This document shows, piece after piece, positions 54,120 through 62,842 of a DNA stretch of 64,000 bases. The stretch covers positions 18,912 through 82,911 of the forward strand of contig JANQQF010000137.1 in NCBI GenBank assembly GCA_028285035.1. The letters are read 5' to 3'. The notes beneath the pieces were generated by a model. That model was not told where the DNA came from, ran no database searches, and saw nothing but the letters and a program-made list of their open reading frames with translations. Source of the DNA: Phycisphaerae bacterium. GTDB taxonomy: Bacteria > Chloroflexota > Anaerolineae > 4572-78 > J111. The translations under genes and the position numbers were made by a program. Numbering within the stretch: position 1 is the stretch's first letter; the number at the start of each line of letters is the position of its first letter.

Positions 54120-56161
54120 TCGACCGGGGTCAGAGGGATTTCGCCAACGAGCAGAGCAGTATCATAAATGATGGGAATGCCGCCTTCATTGAGGGAAGCA
54201 TCAATCGCCCCATTCTCATCAAGGTCTTGGCCTTCAAAAAGACTATTGAGTAGCATTTCCAAATCGGCAACAAGGGGTGTACCTTCTTCAACGGTATCAG
54301 AGTCGACAATTTGTAACGCTTTTCGGGTGGCTTTTTCGACCAGTTCGAGGTTGTTGTTGTTTGTCTCTTCCATCCGCTTGACCAGATTCTCATTGTCGAG
54401 CTGCTCTTGCAAAATCTCATCAATCAGCTCGTCCGCCTCAACCAGAAAGCCTCGCACACCGATCGGGTAGTTCCCCGGTTTTTCAGCCCGCCCCGAGCCA
54501 TCCAAATCAGCGAAAAACTCACCCTCTTCACCATCTAAGATATTGACCACATGTTCAGCATGGTTAAGCATCTCATCATAATTATTAGCCTCAATACCAA
54601 ATTCCCGAATATTATTGGTATGAATAACAGCGGTAGTGACCTCTTCTTCAGCCCCCGGAATCAAACCCACATCATTTTCATTATCATCAAATAAAATTTG
54701 GCGAAGACCATCTAATACCTCAGGGGGAAGTGAACCGCTAAAGGCAACCCTGTCAGAAATTGGCTCATTCGGGTTATCCACAGATTGCACCGTAACCAGT
54801 ACTTGATCAAACTTTTTGAGCAAACTTTGTTGTGTATTACCCTCCAGTTCAACCCGGCCATTATCAAACGGCAGATTGCTACTTAACTTCAGAGTCTCTT
54901 GTGTCTCATTAGATTTGATCCATAACGCATAGGTCTTATCCGCAGGAAGGTCTGGAATACGATCCAAGTTTATTTCAAAATCGCTAGCTCGTTCGACGCC
55001 ATCAAAAAATCGAATCGACCCTGCTTTAGGTTTACCAACAATAACATCATCAAGCGGCGTGGCTAGATTAAAGACACCAAACAAGAATAAGGCACCTAAA
55101 ACCAAGAGAAGGGCTAAGACACCTCCCACAACTGCGGGCCAGAACCAGGCTGGACGGGATGTCGATGTATTGGTTTCTTCAGGGTTAACAACAGCCTCAA
55201 CAACTTCTCTTTGTTTTATAGTCGAGGGTGAAATCAAGGTTTCCTGGGGGGATTCTTCAGCCAGGGGCGACGAATCCACAATGGTTGTTTCTAAATGATC
55301 AAAAGAAGCAGAGTTTGATACAGCTTGATGAACACCCGTTGGGAGAATTTGGGCAATCGCCGCCCTTAATTCGCCAGCACTTTGCAGTCGCTGCTCTCGA
55401 TTTTTTTCCAGCGCCTTCAAAATAATCTGTTCAACTGGCTCAGGCAATTCAGGCACAATTTGGCGAGGCGGGGGAAGCGGTTCACGGGTGGCCTTCATCA
55501 TCACTGCAAAAGCAGTGTCCCCCTCATAGGGCATTACCCCGGTCACCATCTCATATAACATCATCCCGACACTATAAATATCTGTCCGGGCATCTGGGTC
55601 TTGCCCCAAAATAGCCTCTGGACTCATGTAACTGGGCGTCCCAACCACAGCCCCTGTTGCCGTTAATTTTTTGTCATCAACCAGCCGCGCCATACCAAAA
55701 TCGGTGAGTAGCGAATGTTGGTGATTTTGATCCAAAAACATCACATTAGATGGCTTGATATCACGATGGATCATGCCACGCTCATGGGCATAATCCAGAG
55801 CACCCGCCAGCTGCTCGGTGATGCGTAAGGCTTCAGGAAAGGCCAGCTTACCTTGGCTCTTGATATAGGCTTCAAGTGTATCCCCTTGAATATAATCCAT
55901 CACCAAGTAGTAAACATTATTTTCAGTTTCAAAATCAATGACATGTAGGATGTGAGGATGTTGAAGTTGGCCGATACTTTTTGCTTCACGTTTGAAACGG
56001 AAGACAAAATCGGGGGTTAAGGCCAAATGACGATGTAATACTTTTATAGCAACGTGGCGGTCCAGACCCGGTTGGTAGGCCTTGTACACCTCAGCCATCC
56101 CGCCCGTGCCTAAACTTTCAACGAGTTCATACTTTCCAAATTTTTGTCCGACCAAGCTCAT
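54116..56161 (-). CDS. Membrane Ser/Thr protein kinase (PknB-like)
   Basis: A 681-residue Hanks-type kinase. The glycine loop is LGTGGMAEVY (18-27), with K40 (VAIK), the catalytic loop HRDIKPSN (D134) and DFG (154-156), all intact. A juxtamembrane linker (about 275-340) leads to one membrane helix (about 343-365). The outer part is not PASTA; residues about 375-500 read like an anti-sigma-K (RskA)-type beta domain (TYALWIKSNETQ, LVTVQSVDNPNEPISD). A C-terminal helical domain (about 530-640) follows. It is probably an envelope-sensing kinase with an unusual sensor. The neighbour downstream is convergent. Confidence 0.92.
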   Translation of the reverse strand: MSLVGQKFGKYELVESLGTGGMAEVYKAYQPGLDRHVAIKVLHRHLALTPDFVFRFKREAKSIGQLQHPHILHVIDFETENNVYYLVMDYIQGDTLEAYIKSQGKLAFPEALRITEQLAGALDYAHERGMIHRDIKPSNVMFLDQNHQHSLLTDFGMARLVDDKKLTATGAVVGTPSYMSPEAILGQDPDARTDIYSVGMMLYEMVTGVMPYEGDTAFAVMMKATREPLPPPRQIVPELPEPVEQIILKALEKNREQRLQSAGELRAAIAQILPTGVHQAVSNSASFDHLETTIVDSSPLAEESPQETLISPSTIKQREVVEAVVNPEETNTSTSRPAWFWPAVVGGVLALLLVLGALFLFGVFNLATPLDDVIVGKPKAGSIRFFDGVERASDFEINLDRIPDLPADKTYALWIKSNETQETLKLSSNLPFDNGRVELEGNTQQSLLKKFDQVLVTVQSVDNPNEPISDRVAFSGSLPPEVLDGLRQILFDDNENDVGLIPGAEEEVTTAVIHTNNIREFGIEANNYDEMLNHAEHVVNILDGEEGEFFADLDGSGRAEKPGNYPIGVRGFLVEADELIDEILQEQLDNENLVKRMEETNNNNLELVEKATRKALQIVDSDTVEEGTPLVADLEMLLNSLFEGQDLDENGAIDASLNEGGIPIIYDTALLVGEIPLTPVD

Positions 56162-56258
56162 GATTAGTATGCCCCAAGCGTTGGAGATTTTACCACATTA
56201 TTCTACCATCTTTCGCAGGGAAGGCATAGTTTGGAGGCAGATTCGATATATCATCAGA

Positions 56259-56296
56259 AATGAGGGAGGCCAAAGTGCACTTTGGCCTCCCTCATT
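56259..56296. repeat. 38-bp perfect palindrome, family member C
   Basis: An exact inverted repeat centred on GTGCAC (56275-56280), with arms running outward through TTTGGCCTCCCTCAT. The central AAAGTGCACTTT is shared with 33808-33839, and GGAGGCCAA...CCTCC is shared with 7730-7779. It lies between the kinase gene start and the DUF2103 gene end with no T tract. Confidence 0.82.
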
Positions 56297-56405
56297 AGGG
56301 CTAAAATCTCACATACTTATCCGTCCACTAAACCCAGATTGAAATTTATGCTAAAGAAAAAGAGGCTGCAAAAACATAAGCACCCTATCAACTCAAATCG
56401 ACTTT

Positions 56406-56708
56406 CTAAATCATCAATCGATCAACCATATCCTGTAAAGCATCGGCTGCTAAATCGGTAACAATAAACACTTCCTGCACGTTACCTTGAGAACGAGCTT
56501 GTAATTTGTGTCCACCCCGAATGGGTACAGTCACCTTGACCTTGAGCGGAGTCGGGCGGCCTTTTACGCGGGCCAAACGACCGGGCGTAATGGTCTTAAT
56601 ACCAGGTTGCTCGGCCAACTCAGACAATAACGGAATCAGACCGGGGATATGGGTTGAGTGATTCCAGACCAGTCGGCCTGATTTTGTCCGTGATTTTTTC
56701 TTACTCAA
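56406..56708 (-). CDS. DUF2103 family protein
   Basis: A 100-residue basic protein. The recognisable parts are GRLVWNHSTHIPGLIPLLS, then TITPGRLARVKG and the closing VRGGHKLQARSQGNVQEVFIV-like strand set, which match the DUF2103 'predicted metal-binding' family. The N-terminus is Lys/Arg-rich (MSKKKSRTKSGR). It follows the FadD gene by 20 bases on the same strand and may be co-transcribed. A role in RNA or nucleotide binding is a guess from its charge. Confidence 0.7.
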   Translation of the reverse strand: MSKKKSRTKSGRLVWNHSTHIPGLIPLLSELAEQPGIKTITPGRLARVKGRPTPLKVKVTVPIRGGHKLQARSQGNVQEVFIVTDLAADALQDMVDRLMI

Positions 56709-56728
56709 TATTTATTACTCGTCTTTGC

Positions 56729-58468
56729 TCAATCCGCGTGTTTTTTGAGTTCATCTTCCATTAATTCGCGACGCAAAATCTTACCCACCATCGTTTTAGG
56801 AAGTTCCTGGCGAAACTCAACAAATTTTGGCACTTTGTATCGAGCCAAGCCTTCGCGACACCATTCGATAATTTCATCTTCGGTGATTGTTTGCCCTACC
56901 TGCGGCACAATAAAGACCTTGCCCCGTTGATTATCCCCGCCAACGGGCACACCAATCGCAGCGGCTTCTAACACCTTGGGATGTTCATAGAGGCGCTCCT
57001 CAATATCACGCGGATATACATTGAAACCACCCGCCGCCAAAATCATATCCTTTTGCCGGTCAACAATACGGAAGTACCCATCTTCTGACATCTCAGCCAC
57101 ATCACCCGTATGAAGCCACGTTTTACCGTCGCTGTGAGTACGCAACACCTTGGCCGACTCTGCGGGCATATTCCAATAGCCCTGCATAATCTGTGGACCA
57201 GAGATACACAACTCGCCCGGCTCATTTGGGCCAAGTGATTTTTCATGATCTTCTAAATCAACAATTTTGACATCGGTATCAGGAATAGGCAACCCAATCG
57301 TTCCAATCCGTCCTCCGCCTCCCAGAGGATTGGCGTGGGTGACAGGAGAGGCCTCACTAAGCCCATAACCTTCTACCAATTTGGCACCAGTTACCCGCTG
57401 AAACTGCTCCTGTACCTCGACGGGCAACCCTGCCGCCCCACTCAAACACAGCTTAATCGATTTCACGTCATACTTGTCTGACTTAACATCAGGATGATTG
57501 TTGATGGCTGTATAAAGGGTAGGCACGCCTGGAAAGACGGTGGGCTTATGAATATTAACCGTGCTCAACAGGTGATCAAAGTCACGAGGGTTGGGAATGA
57601 TGATTTGAGTGTGTCCGTTCAACACCGACTGGTTCATTGAAACAGTCATCGAGTAGCTGTGGGTCAAGGGCAGGGCCGTCATCATCACCTCTTGGCCTTC
57701 ACTACTACCGCCCCCCTTCAACCACGCAGTCAATTGAGTGGCGTTAGAGATGACATTTCCGTGGCTTAATTGAGCACCTTTGGGCACCCCAGTAGTTCCT
57801 CCGGTGTACATTAAGACAGCCGTATCATCCAACGTCACCTCAACCGGAGTCGGCGTGGCTGGGGCTTTGGCCAAAACATCTTGAAACCAGCTCGTATTTG
57901 CATCATTTGAAATATCGACCCGATGACCATCCTTTTTCTCCTTGGCTAGGGTGAACAAAAATTTTAGCAGACCAGGAAAATACTCTTTAATATTGGTCAC
58001 AACAACATGTTTCACGGAGGTATTGGCTCGGATTTGTTTTACATTTGGATAAAGCAGAGTCAAAGCCACCACAAATCGGGCGCCAGAGTCATTTAATTGA
58101 TGTTCAATCTCGCGGGCAACATAAAGCGGGTTGCTAGGGACCACGGTGCCACCCGCCCGTAGGACCCCATAGTAAGCAATCACCATTTGGGGACAATTGG
58201 GCATATACAATGCTACGCGATCACCTTTTTGCAGCCCCAGCTTTTGCAAGCCGGCCGCAAATTTATCAGCCAAGGTATTTAGTTCGCGATAGGTAATCGT
58301 AGTGTGTTGTTCACCAAAAATCGGGGCCATTCCCCCAAAGATCAAGGCGGCCTTATCAGGATATTTTTTTGTCGTTTCTGCTAAAAAATGTTGAATAGGC
58401 TGGGTTGGGTAATCCAATGTCTCAGCTACACCTGCATCATAATGCTGATGCCATAATCGTTCTTCCAT
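56729..58468 (-). CDS. Long-chain-fatty-acid CoA ligase
   Basis: A 579-residue ANL-family ligase that activates long-chain fatty acids. The motifs are the P-loop LMYTGGTTGVPKGA, YGLSEASPVTHANP, LHTGDVAEMSEDGYFRI and the linker region DRQKDMILAAGGFNVYP, with the catalytic lysine near the end (TMVGKILRREL). The start is ATG 58468 (MEERLWH), because AAGGAG lies 8 bases upstream; the ORF extension to 58513 has none. It is longer than the ligase at 44057 and belongs to the FadD subgroup. DUF2103 follows after 20 bases. Confidence 0.92.
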   Translation of the reverse strand: MEERLWHQHYDAGVAETLDYPTQPIQHFLAETTKKYPDKAALIFGGMAPIFGEQHTTITYRELNTLADKFAAGLQKLGLQKGDRVALYMPNCPQMVIAYYGVLRAGGTVVPSNPLYVAREIEHQLNDSGARFVVALTLLYPNVKQIRANTSVKHVVVTNIKEYFPGLLKFLFTLAKEKKDGHRVDISNDANTSWFQDVLAKAPATPTPVEVTLDDTAVLMYTGGTTGVPKGAQLSHGNVISNATQLTAWLKGGGSSEGQEVMMTALPLTHSYSMTVSMNQSVLNGHTQIIIPNPRDFDHLLSTVNIHKPTVFPGVPTLYTAINNHPDVKSDKYDVKSIKLCLSGAAGLPVEVQEQFQRVTGAKLVEGYGLSEASPVTHANPLGGGGRIGTIGLPIPDTDVKIVDLEDHEKSLGPNEPGELCISGPQIMQGYWNMPAESAKVLRTHSDGKTWLHTGDVAEMSEDGYFRIVDRQKDMILAAGGFNVYPRDIEERLYEHPKVLEAAAIGVPVGGDNQRGKVFIVPQVGQTITEDEIIEWCREGLARYKVPKFVEFRQELPKTMVGKILRRELMEDELKKHAD

Positions 58469-58646
58469 TTCAAATACTCCTTTGTCAATATTACAAGTCA
58501 CTGTCATTGTCACTCATAATACTCGCCAAAATTCTAAAAATCACCTGCAAAAAGTTAGGTCGAAGTATACTTGTTTGTTAAGTGGCTTGTCAAGGGAAAA
58601 TCAGGGGCAAGCTTATTTCAATTATGGGGAGCCAGAAAAGGCAATA

Positions 58647-59408
58647 TCAACTGTGATACTGCACACTTCGGCCCAGTAATAAATTGAGTATCAACTCAAA
58701 GAGGCCAATAAAAACAATGAAGAATACATCAACGGCTAGCGTTATAACAAAGGCTGAAAACAGTGAATTTAGCGTATCAAGGGCAAATGACTGAAGGGTG
58801 GGGGATACCGCTGGGTTTACATCGAAGAAAATAACAAGCATCAAGACCACACTCAGATAAAGCACCACGCTCCACCACGACTCGCGATCCGACTCGCTAG
58901 GCAGCATCGCGTTGGAGATGGCAAAGATCAAGTAAAGCCACAGCCAGACGTCGGGAAATGACAAGATTCTCATCACAGCCTGCCACATCACCGCAACATC
59001 ACCCGTGTTCACAGCAACAGCAATCCGATCAAGTTCGAGCCAGCTACCCATAATCAGGACGGCCACACTTCCGAAAATTAGAGGCGCTAAGCCGATCAGG
59101 CTATGGCGAAATGGGTCAGATGACTCGACCTGCACCGCACCCATTTGCAATTTCCCCGAGCGCTTCATCTTGGGCCAAACCGAAAAACGGGTGGCTTTAA
59201 CGCCGAGCAGGGTGGCGGTAATCCAATGACTCGCTTCGTGAAGCAGCGTGCCCGGTAAAAATAGCACCCAAAATAGCCAAGTCGCGGATTGGCGGCTGCG
59301 GGTCAATAAAAAAGCAACCCCCTGAATGTGTATTGTAATCCAGCGATTCAGGGGGTACAGCAAAGCAAAACTAACAATTAGCCAAAAAAGGGTTGACCAT
59401 CCAGACAT
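58647..59408 (-). CDS. Polytopic membrane protein with HEXXH motif (M50-like)
   Basis: A 253-residue protein with about six helices. The second hydrophobic segment contains LLHEASHWITATLLGVKA, an HEXXH zinc motif (HEASH) at a membrane interface, as in intramembrane M50-type metalloproteases. The third ligand is unclear: a candidate NPAV near residue 200 replaces the usual LDG. A PDZ domain is missing. It could be a divergent protease or a relative without activity. It lies 45 bases downstream of tpiA on the same strand and may be co-transcribed with it. Confidence 0.65.
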   Translation of the reverse strand: MSGWSTLFWLIVSFALLYPLNRWITIHIQGVAFLLTRSRQSATWLFWVLFLPGTLLHEASHWITATLLGVKATRFSVWPKMKRSGKLQMGAVQVESSDPFRHSLIGLAPLIFGSVAVLIMGSWLELDRIAVAVNTGDVAVMWQAVMRILSFPDVWLWLYLIFAISNAMLPSESDRESWWSVVLYLSVVLMLVIFFDVNPAVSPTLQSFALDTLNSLFSAFVITLAVDVFFIVFIGLFELILNLLLGRSVQYHS

Positions 59409-59453
59409 TGTTTAGGGTATCAATCAAAGATCAGATATCAGAAGATGAAGCGA

Positions 59454-60215
59454 CTACTTCGGAACTGCAGCCTTAATGAGCGGTACAAAATTATCCGCAT
59501 CCAAGCTGGCCCCACCAACCAAGGCCCCATCAATATCGGGTTGGGCCATAAACCCATCAATATTGTTGGGCTTGACACTGCCACCATACTGAATTCGGAT
59601 GGATTGAGCCACATCCTCGCCATATAACTCGGCTAAAGTGCCACGAATAGACAAACCAATAATCCGATTGGCATCAGCTGGTTCAGCCGTTTTTCCTGTG
59701 CCAATGGCCCAAATGGGTTCATAAGCGACCACAATTTGGGTCGCATCTTCAGCGCTAATGCCATCGAAGGCAGTTCGAACTTGCCCCCCCACAAAGGCTT
59801 GGGTTTCACCCGCCTCGTTTTGGGCCAGATTTTCGCCAACACAGATAATAGGTCGAATGTGATGGACCAAGGCAGCTTTGGCCTTTTTGTTGACATTCTC
59901 ATCCGTCTCACCAAAGTATTCGCGTCGTTCCGAGTGGCCTAAAATCACATATTCGCACCACCCTTTAATCATTACCGGAGACACCTCCCCGGTAAAAGCC
60001 CCTTTTTCTTCCCAGTGCATGTTTTGAGCACCGACCTCAATTGGCGAGTCAGTGATAACATCTTCAACCGCACTGAGAGAAACAAATGGGGGGCACAACA
60101 CAACTTCAACCGTATCAAGATCAGCCACGGCATCTCGAATTTGGTGAGCCAGTCGCACCGACTCAGCTACCGTTTTATGCATTTTCCAATTGCCAGCGAT
60201 AATGGGCTTCCGCAT
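59454..60215 (-). CDS. tpiA: Triosephosphate isomerase
   Basis: A 253-residue TIM-barrel enzyme interconverting dihydroxyacetone phosphate and glyceraldehyde 3-phosphate. The catalytic K11 is in AGNWKMHK, the histidine is in ILGHSERREYFGE, the catalytic glutamate is in VVAYEPIWAIGTG and the phosphate loop is YGGSVKPNN. ATG 60215 (MRKPIIAGNW) is the family start. AAGGAG lies 11 bases upstream. A GTG four codons earlier overlaps that site and is rejected. A strong hairpin (60251-60288) sits in its leader. Confidence 0.95.
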   Translation of the reverse strand: MRKPIIAGNWKMHKTVAESVRLAHQIRDAVADLDTVEVVLCPPFVSLSAVEDVITDSPIEVGAQNMHWEEKGAFTGEVSPVMIKGWCEYVILGHSERREYFGETDENVNKKAKAALVHHIRPIICVGENLAQNEAGETQAFVGGQVRTAFDGISAEDATQIVVAYEPIWAIGTGKTAEPADANRIIGLSIRGTLAELYGEDVAQSIRIQYGGSVKPNNIDGFMAQPDIDGALVGGASLDADNFVPLIKAAVPK

Positions 60216-60250
60216 GACGTGGTACACTCCTTATTAATTGTGAATGGTAA

Positions 60251-60288
60251 ATTGTGAATAATTAATGGTGAAGCTAATTATTCACAAT
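60251..60288. repeat. Perfect 14-bp AT-rich hairpin in the tpiA leader
   Basis: ATTGTGAATAATTA (60251-60264) pairs with TAATTATTCACAAT (60275-60288) across 10 bases. A direct copy of ATTGTGAAT lies just to its left (60237-60245). It sits 36-73 bases upstream of the tpiA ATG. Confidence 0.6.
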
Positions 60289-60430
60289 ATGTATTTTGTA
60301 AAAAGGTCGCACCCATCTTACCATAGTCGGTACGGCTTGGCAATGAATATAATAATCGCGATCCACTATTCATAATTAGAATGGTCAAATCTTTAACTTT
60401 GCAGTACAATCTTGGGCGGTTTATTGATCG

Positions 60431-61021
60431 ATGCTAAATCTCAACTTTTATGAGCAACCGACACTTGACGTGGCTCAGACGCTGTTAGGAAAAGTTTTAG
60501 TCCGTGACATCGAAGGGCAGCGTTTAAGGGGAATAATTGTTGAGACTGAGGCTTATATTGGGCACGAGGACACAGCCTGCCACGCGAGCAAGGGGCGAAC
60601 ACCTCGAACAGAGGTCATGTTTGGGCCAGCTGGACAAACCTACGTGTATCTCATTTATGGGATGTACTGGATGTTGAATGTGGTCACAGAGGCGGTTGAT
60701 TTTCCGGCGGCAGTTCTGATCCGAGCCCTTGAGCCAACGTCAGGCCTCGAGGCAATGTCGCAAAATCGACGTCTCAAAAAGCCCACTACGCGAGTACTCA
60801 CCAACGGACCGGGTAAATTGTGCCAAGCACTTCAGATTGATGACTCATTGAACAAGTGGGATTTAAGTCGAGGTCAAGCACTCTGGATTGAAGCTCAACA
60901 TCGAAAAACCAACGTCGAAATTGCTTGTGGCCCTAGAATAAACATTGATTTCGCAGAGCCTAAGGATCGAAACACCCCTTGGCGTTTTTGGATAAAAGAC
61001 AATCCGTTTGTCTCAAAGTAG
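60431..61021 (+). CDS. 3-methyladenine DNA glycosylase (AAG/MPG type)
   Basis: A 196-residue base-excision repair enzyme of the alkyladenine glycosylase family, which removes 3-methyladenine and related lesions. Hallmarks are FYEQPTLDVAQTLLGKVLV, VETEAYIGHEDTACHAS (catalytic glutamate), FGPAGQTYVYLIYGMYWMLN, AVLIRALEP and LTNGPGKLCQALQID. The length matches bacterial members. It is divergent from tpiA with a 215-base AT-rich gap that holds the 60251-60288 hairpin. Confidence 0.94.
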   Translation: MLNLNFYEQPTLDVAQTLLGKVLVRDIEGQRLRGIIVETEAYIGHEDTACHASKGRTPRTEVMFGPAGQTYVYLIYGMYWMLNVVTEAVDFPAAVLIRALEPTSGLEAMSQNRRLKKPTTRVLTNGPGKLCQALQIDDSLNKWDLSRGQALWIEAQHRKTNVEIACGPRINIDFAEPKDRNTPWRFWIKDNPFVSK

Positions 61022-61043
61022 CCATTACGTTTACTGAATGTAT

Positions 61044-61061
61044 GGCAGATAATTATCTGCC
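61044..61061. promoter_or_regulatory. 18-bp perfect palindrome, operator-like
   Basis: GGCAGATAATTATCTGCC is an exact palindrome, 14 bases before the AAGGAG (61075-61080) of the small membrane-protein gene. It is too short to be a terminator and has no T tract. A dimeric regulator could bind it. Confidence 0.45.
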
Positions 61062-61088
61062 CAACCTAAGTATTAAGGAGATTTTATT

Positions 61089-61268
61089 ATGGAAGATAAC
61101 ACAATGATCATTGGTGTTGCAATTGGAGCCGCCCTGCTAGTTGTGATTTTATTTGTATTGGCTTTACTCTTGGGCCTCTTAGGCATTCTTGGTTTCGAAG
61201 GTCTACTCCACGGTGATAGCGGATCACACGGCAGCCTCCTCATCGAATACGCCAAAAATATCGGATAA
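61089..61268 (+). CDS. Small membrane protein (59 residues)
   Basis: An overlooked short gene. AAGGAG (61075-61080) lies 8 bases before an ATG opening 59 codons. The product begins MEDNTMIIGVAIGAALLVV and has one strong membrane helix (about 6-35). A glycine- and histidine-containing turn (LLHGDSGSHGSLL) follows, then a short tail (IEYAKNIG). The opposite-strand frame here is a shadow. It ends 6 bases before the ABM-domain gene and is likely translated with it. No family is recognised, but the ribosome site and hydrophobic design make it credible. Confidence 0.7.
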   Translation: MEDNTMIIGVAIGAALLVVILFVLALLLGLLGILGFEGLLHGDSGSHGSLLIEYAKNIG

Positions 61269-61274
61269 CCAACG

Positions 61275-61580
61275 ATGATTCTGGAAGTTGCTGTACTTAA
61301 TGTACGCCCAGGAGAAGCTCAAAATTTTGAGCAAGCCTTCTCCAAAGCACAAGCCATCATTTCTTCGATGAAGGGCTACATTTCCCACCAGCTACAGCGT
61401 TGTATTGAAATTGAAAATCAATACATTTTGCTGGTGCAGTGGCAGACCTTGACTGACCACGAAGAGGGTTTTCGAAAGTCGCCAGAGTATCAGGAATGGA
61501 AGCGCTTGCTACATCACTTCTATGATCCATTTCCAACTGTAGAGCATTATGAGGTTGTTTTTGAGAGTGGGAATCAATAA
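61275..61580 (+). CDS. ABM-domain (antibiotic biosynthesis monooxygenase-like) protein
   Basis: A 101-residue ferredoxin-like fold protein: ILEVAVLNVRPGEAQNFEQAF, then MKGYISHQLQRCIE, YILLVQWQTLTDHEEGFRKSP and a closing FPTVEHYEVV strand. These dimeric proteins include cofactor-free monooxygenases and haem-degrading enzymes, but many have no known activity. No ribosome site is visible, and it begins 6 bases after the small membrane protein, suggesting coupling. The alcohol dehydrogenase gene follows with its own GAGGAG site. Confidence 0.85.
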   Translation: MILEVAVLNVRPGEAQNFEQAFSKAQAIISSMKGYISHQLQRCIEIENQYILLVQWQTLTDHEEGFRKSPEYQEWKRLLHHFYDPFPTVEHYEVVFESGNQ

Positions 61581-61628
61581 TTTCCATGAAAAAATGACAA
61601 ATCTATTTACTCATTGAGGAGTCCTACT

Positions 61629-62717
61629 ATGACAGTTACAGCTCGAGGAGCAATCGCCCGTATTCCAGACGCTCCCGTTGAAATCGAAGAATTCGTTTTA
61701 GATGATCCTGGCCCAAACGATGTCGTTGTTAAAATTCTAGCATCAGGCGTGTGCCACACCGATTTGGGGCTAAAAACAGGCACCTACGGCACGGATGGCT
61801 TCCCTTTCCTTTTGGGGCACGAAGGGGCAGGCGTGGTGCAAGAAGTGGGGTCAGCCGTCACCCGCGTCAAAGTTGGCGATCATGTGATGCTCAACTGGCG
61901 AGCTCCTTGCGGTGAATGCCGCTTCTGTCTCAAAGGCCAGCACAACTACTGCGCCTCAAGCCTGAATGCAGAAGGTAAAATGCGAGACAAAGACGGTGGT
62001 GTATTAAACGCAGCGTTGGGGATTGGCACTTTCTGCACTCATACATTGGTTCATGAAGTGCAATGTGTCACCTATGATGGCGACCTACCGGCTGCCCCGA
62101 TGTCACTCATCGGTTGTGGGGTGATGACCGGGGTTGGAGCCGCCCTATACTCTGCAGGTGTAACTGTAGGAAGTAGTGTTGCAGTCTTCGGCTGTGGTGG
62201 GGTCGGTGATAGTGTCATCCAAGGGGCAAAAATCGCCGGAGCGACCACGATCATTGCCGTTGATATCGATCCGCAAAAATTGGAATGGGCCAAGGATTTT
62301 GGGGCCACTCACACCGTAAACGCGAGTGAAGTTGATGCCGTTGAGGCAGTCAAAGCATTGACGGATGGTAACGGAGTTAACTACTCCTTTGAAGTGGTCG
62401 GTATCGCCAAAACCTTAGAACAAGCCTTATTCTGTCGTGATTTAGCGGGCACCTGTGTCTTAATCGGGGTTCCTGGCCCTGGTCCACGCATCGATCTTGA
62501 AATTCAAAAGTTCTTTGACTTGGGCGGCAGTCTGACTGTTTCTTGGTACGGTAACTGTATCCCAGCCCGTGACTTCCCAACTCTGGCTGACTGGTATCAG
62601 CAAGGCCAACTTGATCTTGATCGTTTGGTTAGCCGTACGATCAGCCTAGAGGAAACCGAGGCTGCCTTTGATGCGATGAAGCGCGGTGAAACATTGCGGT
62701 CTGTCATCACATTCTAA
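61629..62717 (+). CDS. Zinc alcohol dehydrogenase, S-(hydroxymethyl)mycothiol-dehydrogenase-like
   Basis: A 362-residue medium-chain dehydrogenase. The catalytic zinc site is ASGVCHTDLGLK with LLGHEGAGVV, the structural zinc loop is CGECRFCLKGQHNYC, and the NAD-binding fold is VFGCGGVGDSVIQGAKIAGA. The whole pattern (VMLNWRAPCGEC, ALGIGTFCTHTLVH, GCGVMTGVGAA, SWYGNCIPARDFP) is that of MscR, which oxidises the formaldehyde-mycothiol adduct. GGAG lies 8 bases before ATG 61629 (MTVTARGA), and longer starts lack a site. A terminator follows at 62801-62831. Confidence 0.9.
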   Translation: MTVTARGAIARIPDAPVEIEEFVLDDPGPNDVVVKILASGVCHTDLGLKTGTYGTDGFPFLLGHEGAGVVQEVGSAVTRVKVGDHVMLNWRAPCGECRFCLKGQHNYCASSLNAEGKMRDKDGGVLNAALGIGTFCTHTLVHEVQCVTYDGDLPAAPMSLIGCGVMTGVGAALYSAGVTVGSSVAVFGCGGVGDSVIQGAKIAGATTIIAVDIDPQKLEWAKDFGATHTVNASEVDAVEAVKALTDGNGVNYSFEVVGIAKTLEQALFCRDLAGTCVLIGVPGPGPRIDLEIQKFFDLGGSLTVSWYGNCIPARDFPTLADWYQQGQLDLDRLVSRTISLEETEAAFDAMKRGETLRSVITF

Positions 62718-62800
62718 ATCACAAAATTTCTACTCTCAGTTACGAACAGATAAAAGATCTGTATCTATCTGTAGATGAATTAACCAACAAAATTATTTTT

Positions 62801-62831
62801 TAGCGTAGCTTGTCAGTTACGCTATTTTTTT
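62801..62831 (+). terminator. Rho-independent terminator after the dehydrogenase gene
   Basis: TAGCGTA (62801-62807) pairs with TACGCTA (62818-62824), followed by seven T. Its overlap with the longer M42 reading frame shows that the peptidase starts further on. Confidence 0.75.
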
Positions 62832-62842
62832 CGCAGGCAGAG

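Noticed and set aside
61073..61255. 60-codon minus-strand frame opposite the small membrane protein
   Set aside because: The plus-strand gene has a strong ribosome site and a membrane helix; the minus frame is its shadow.
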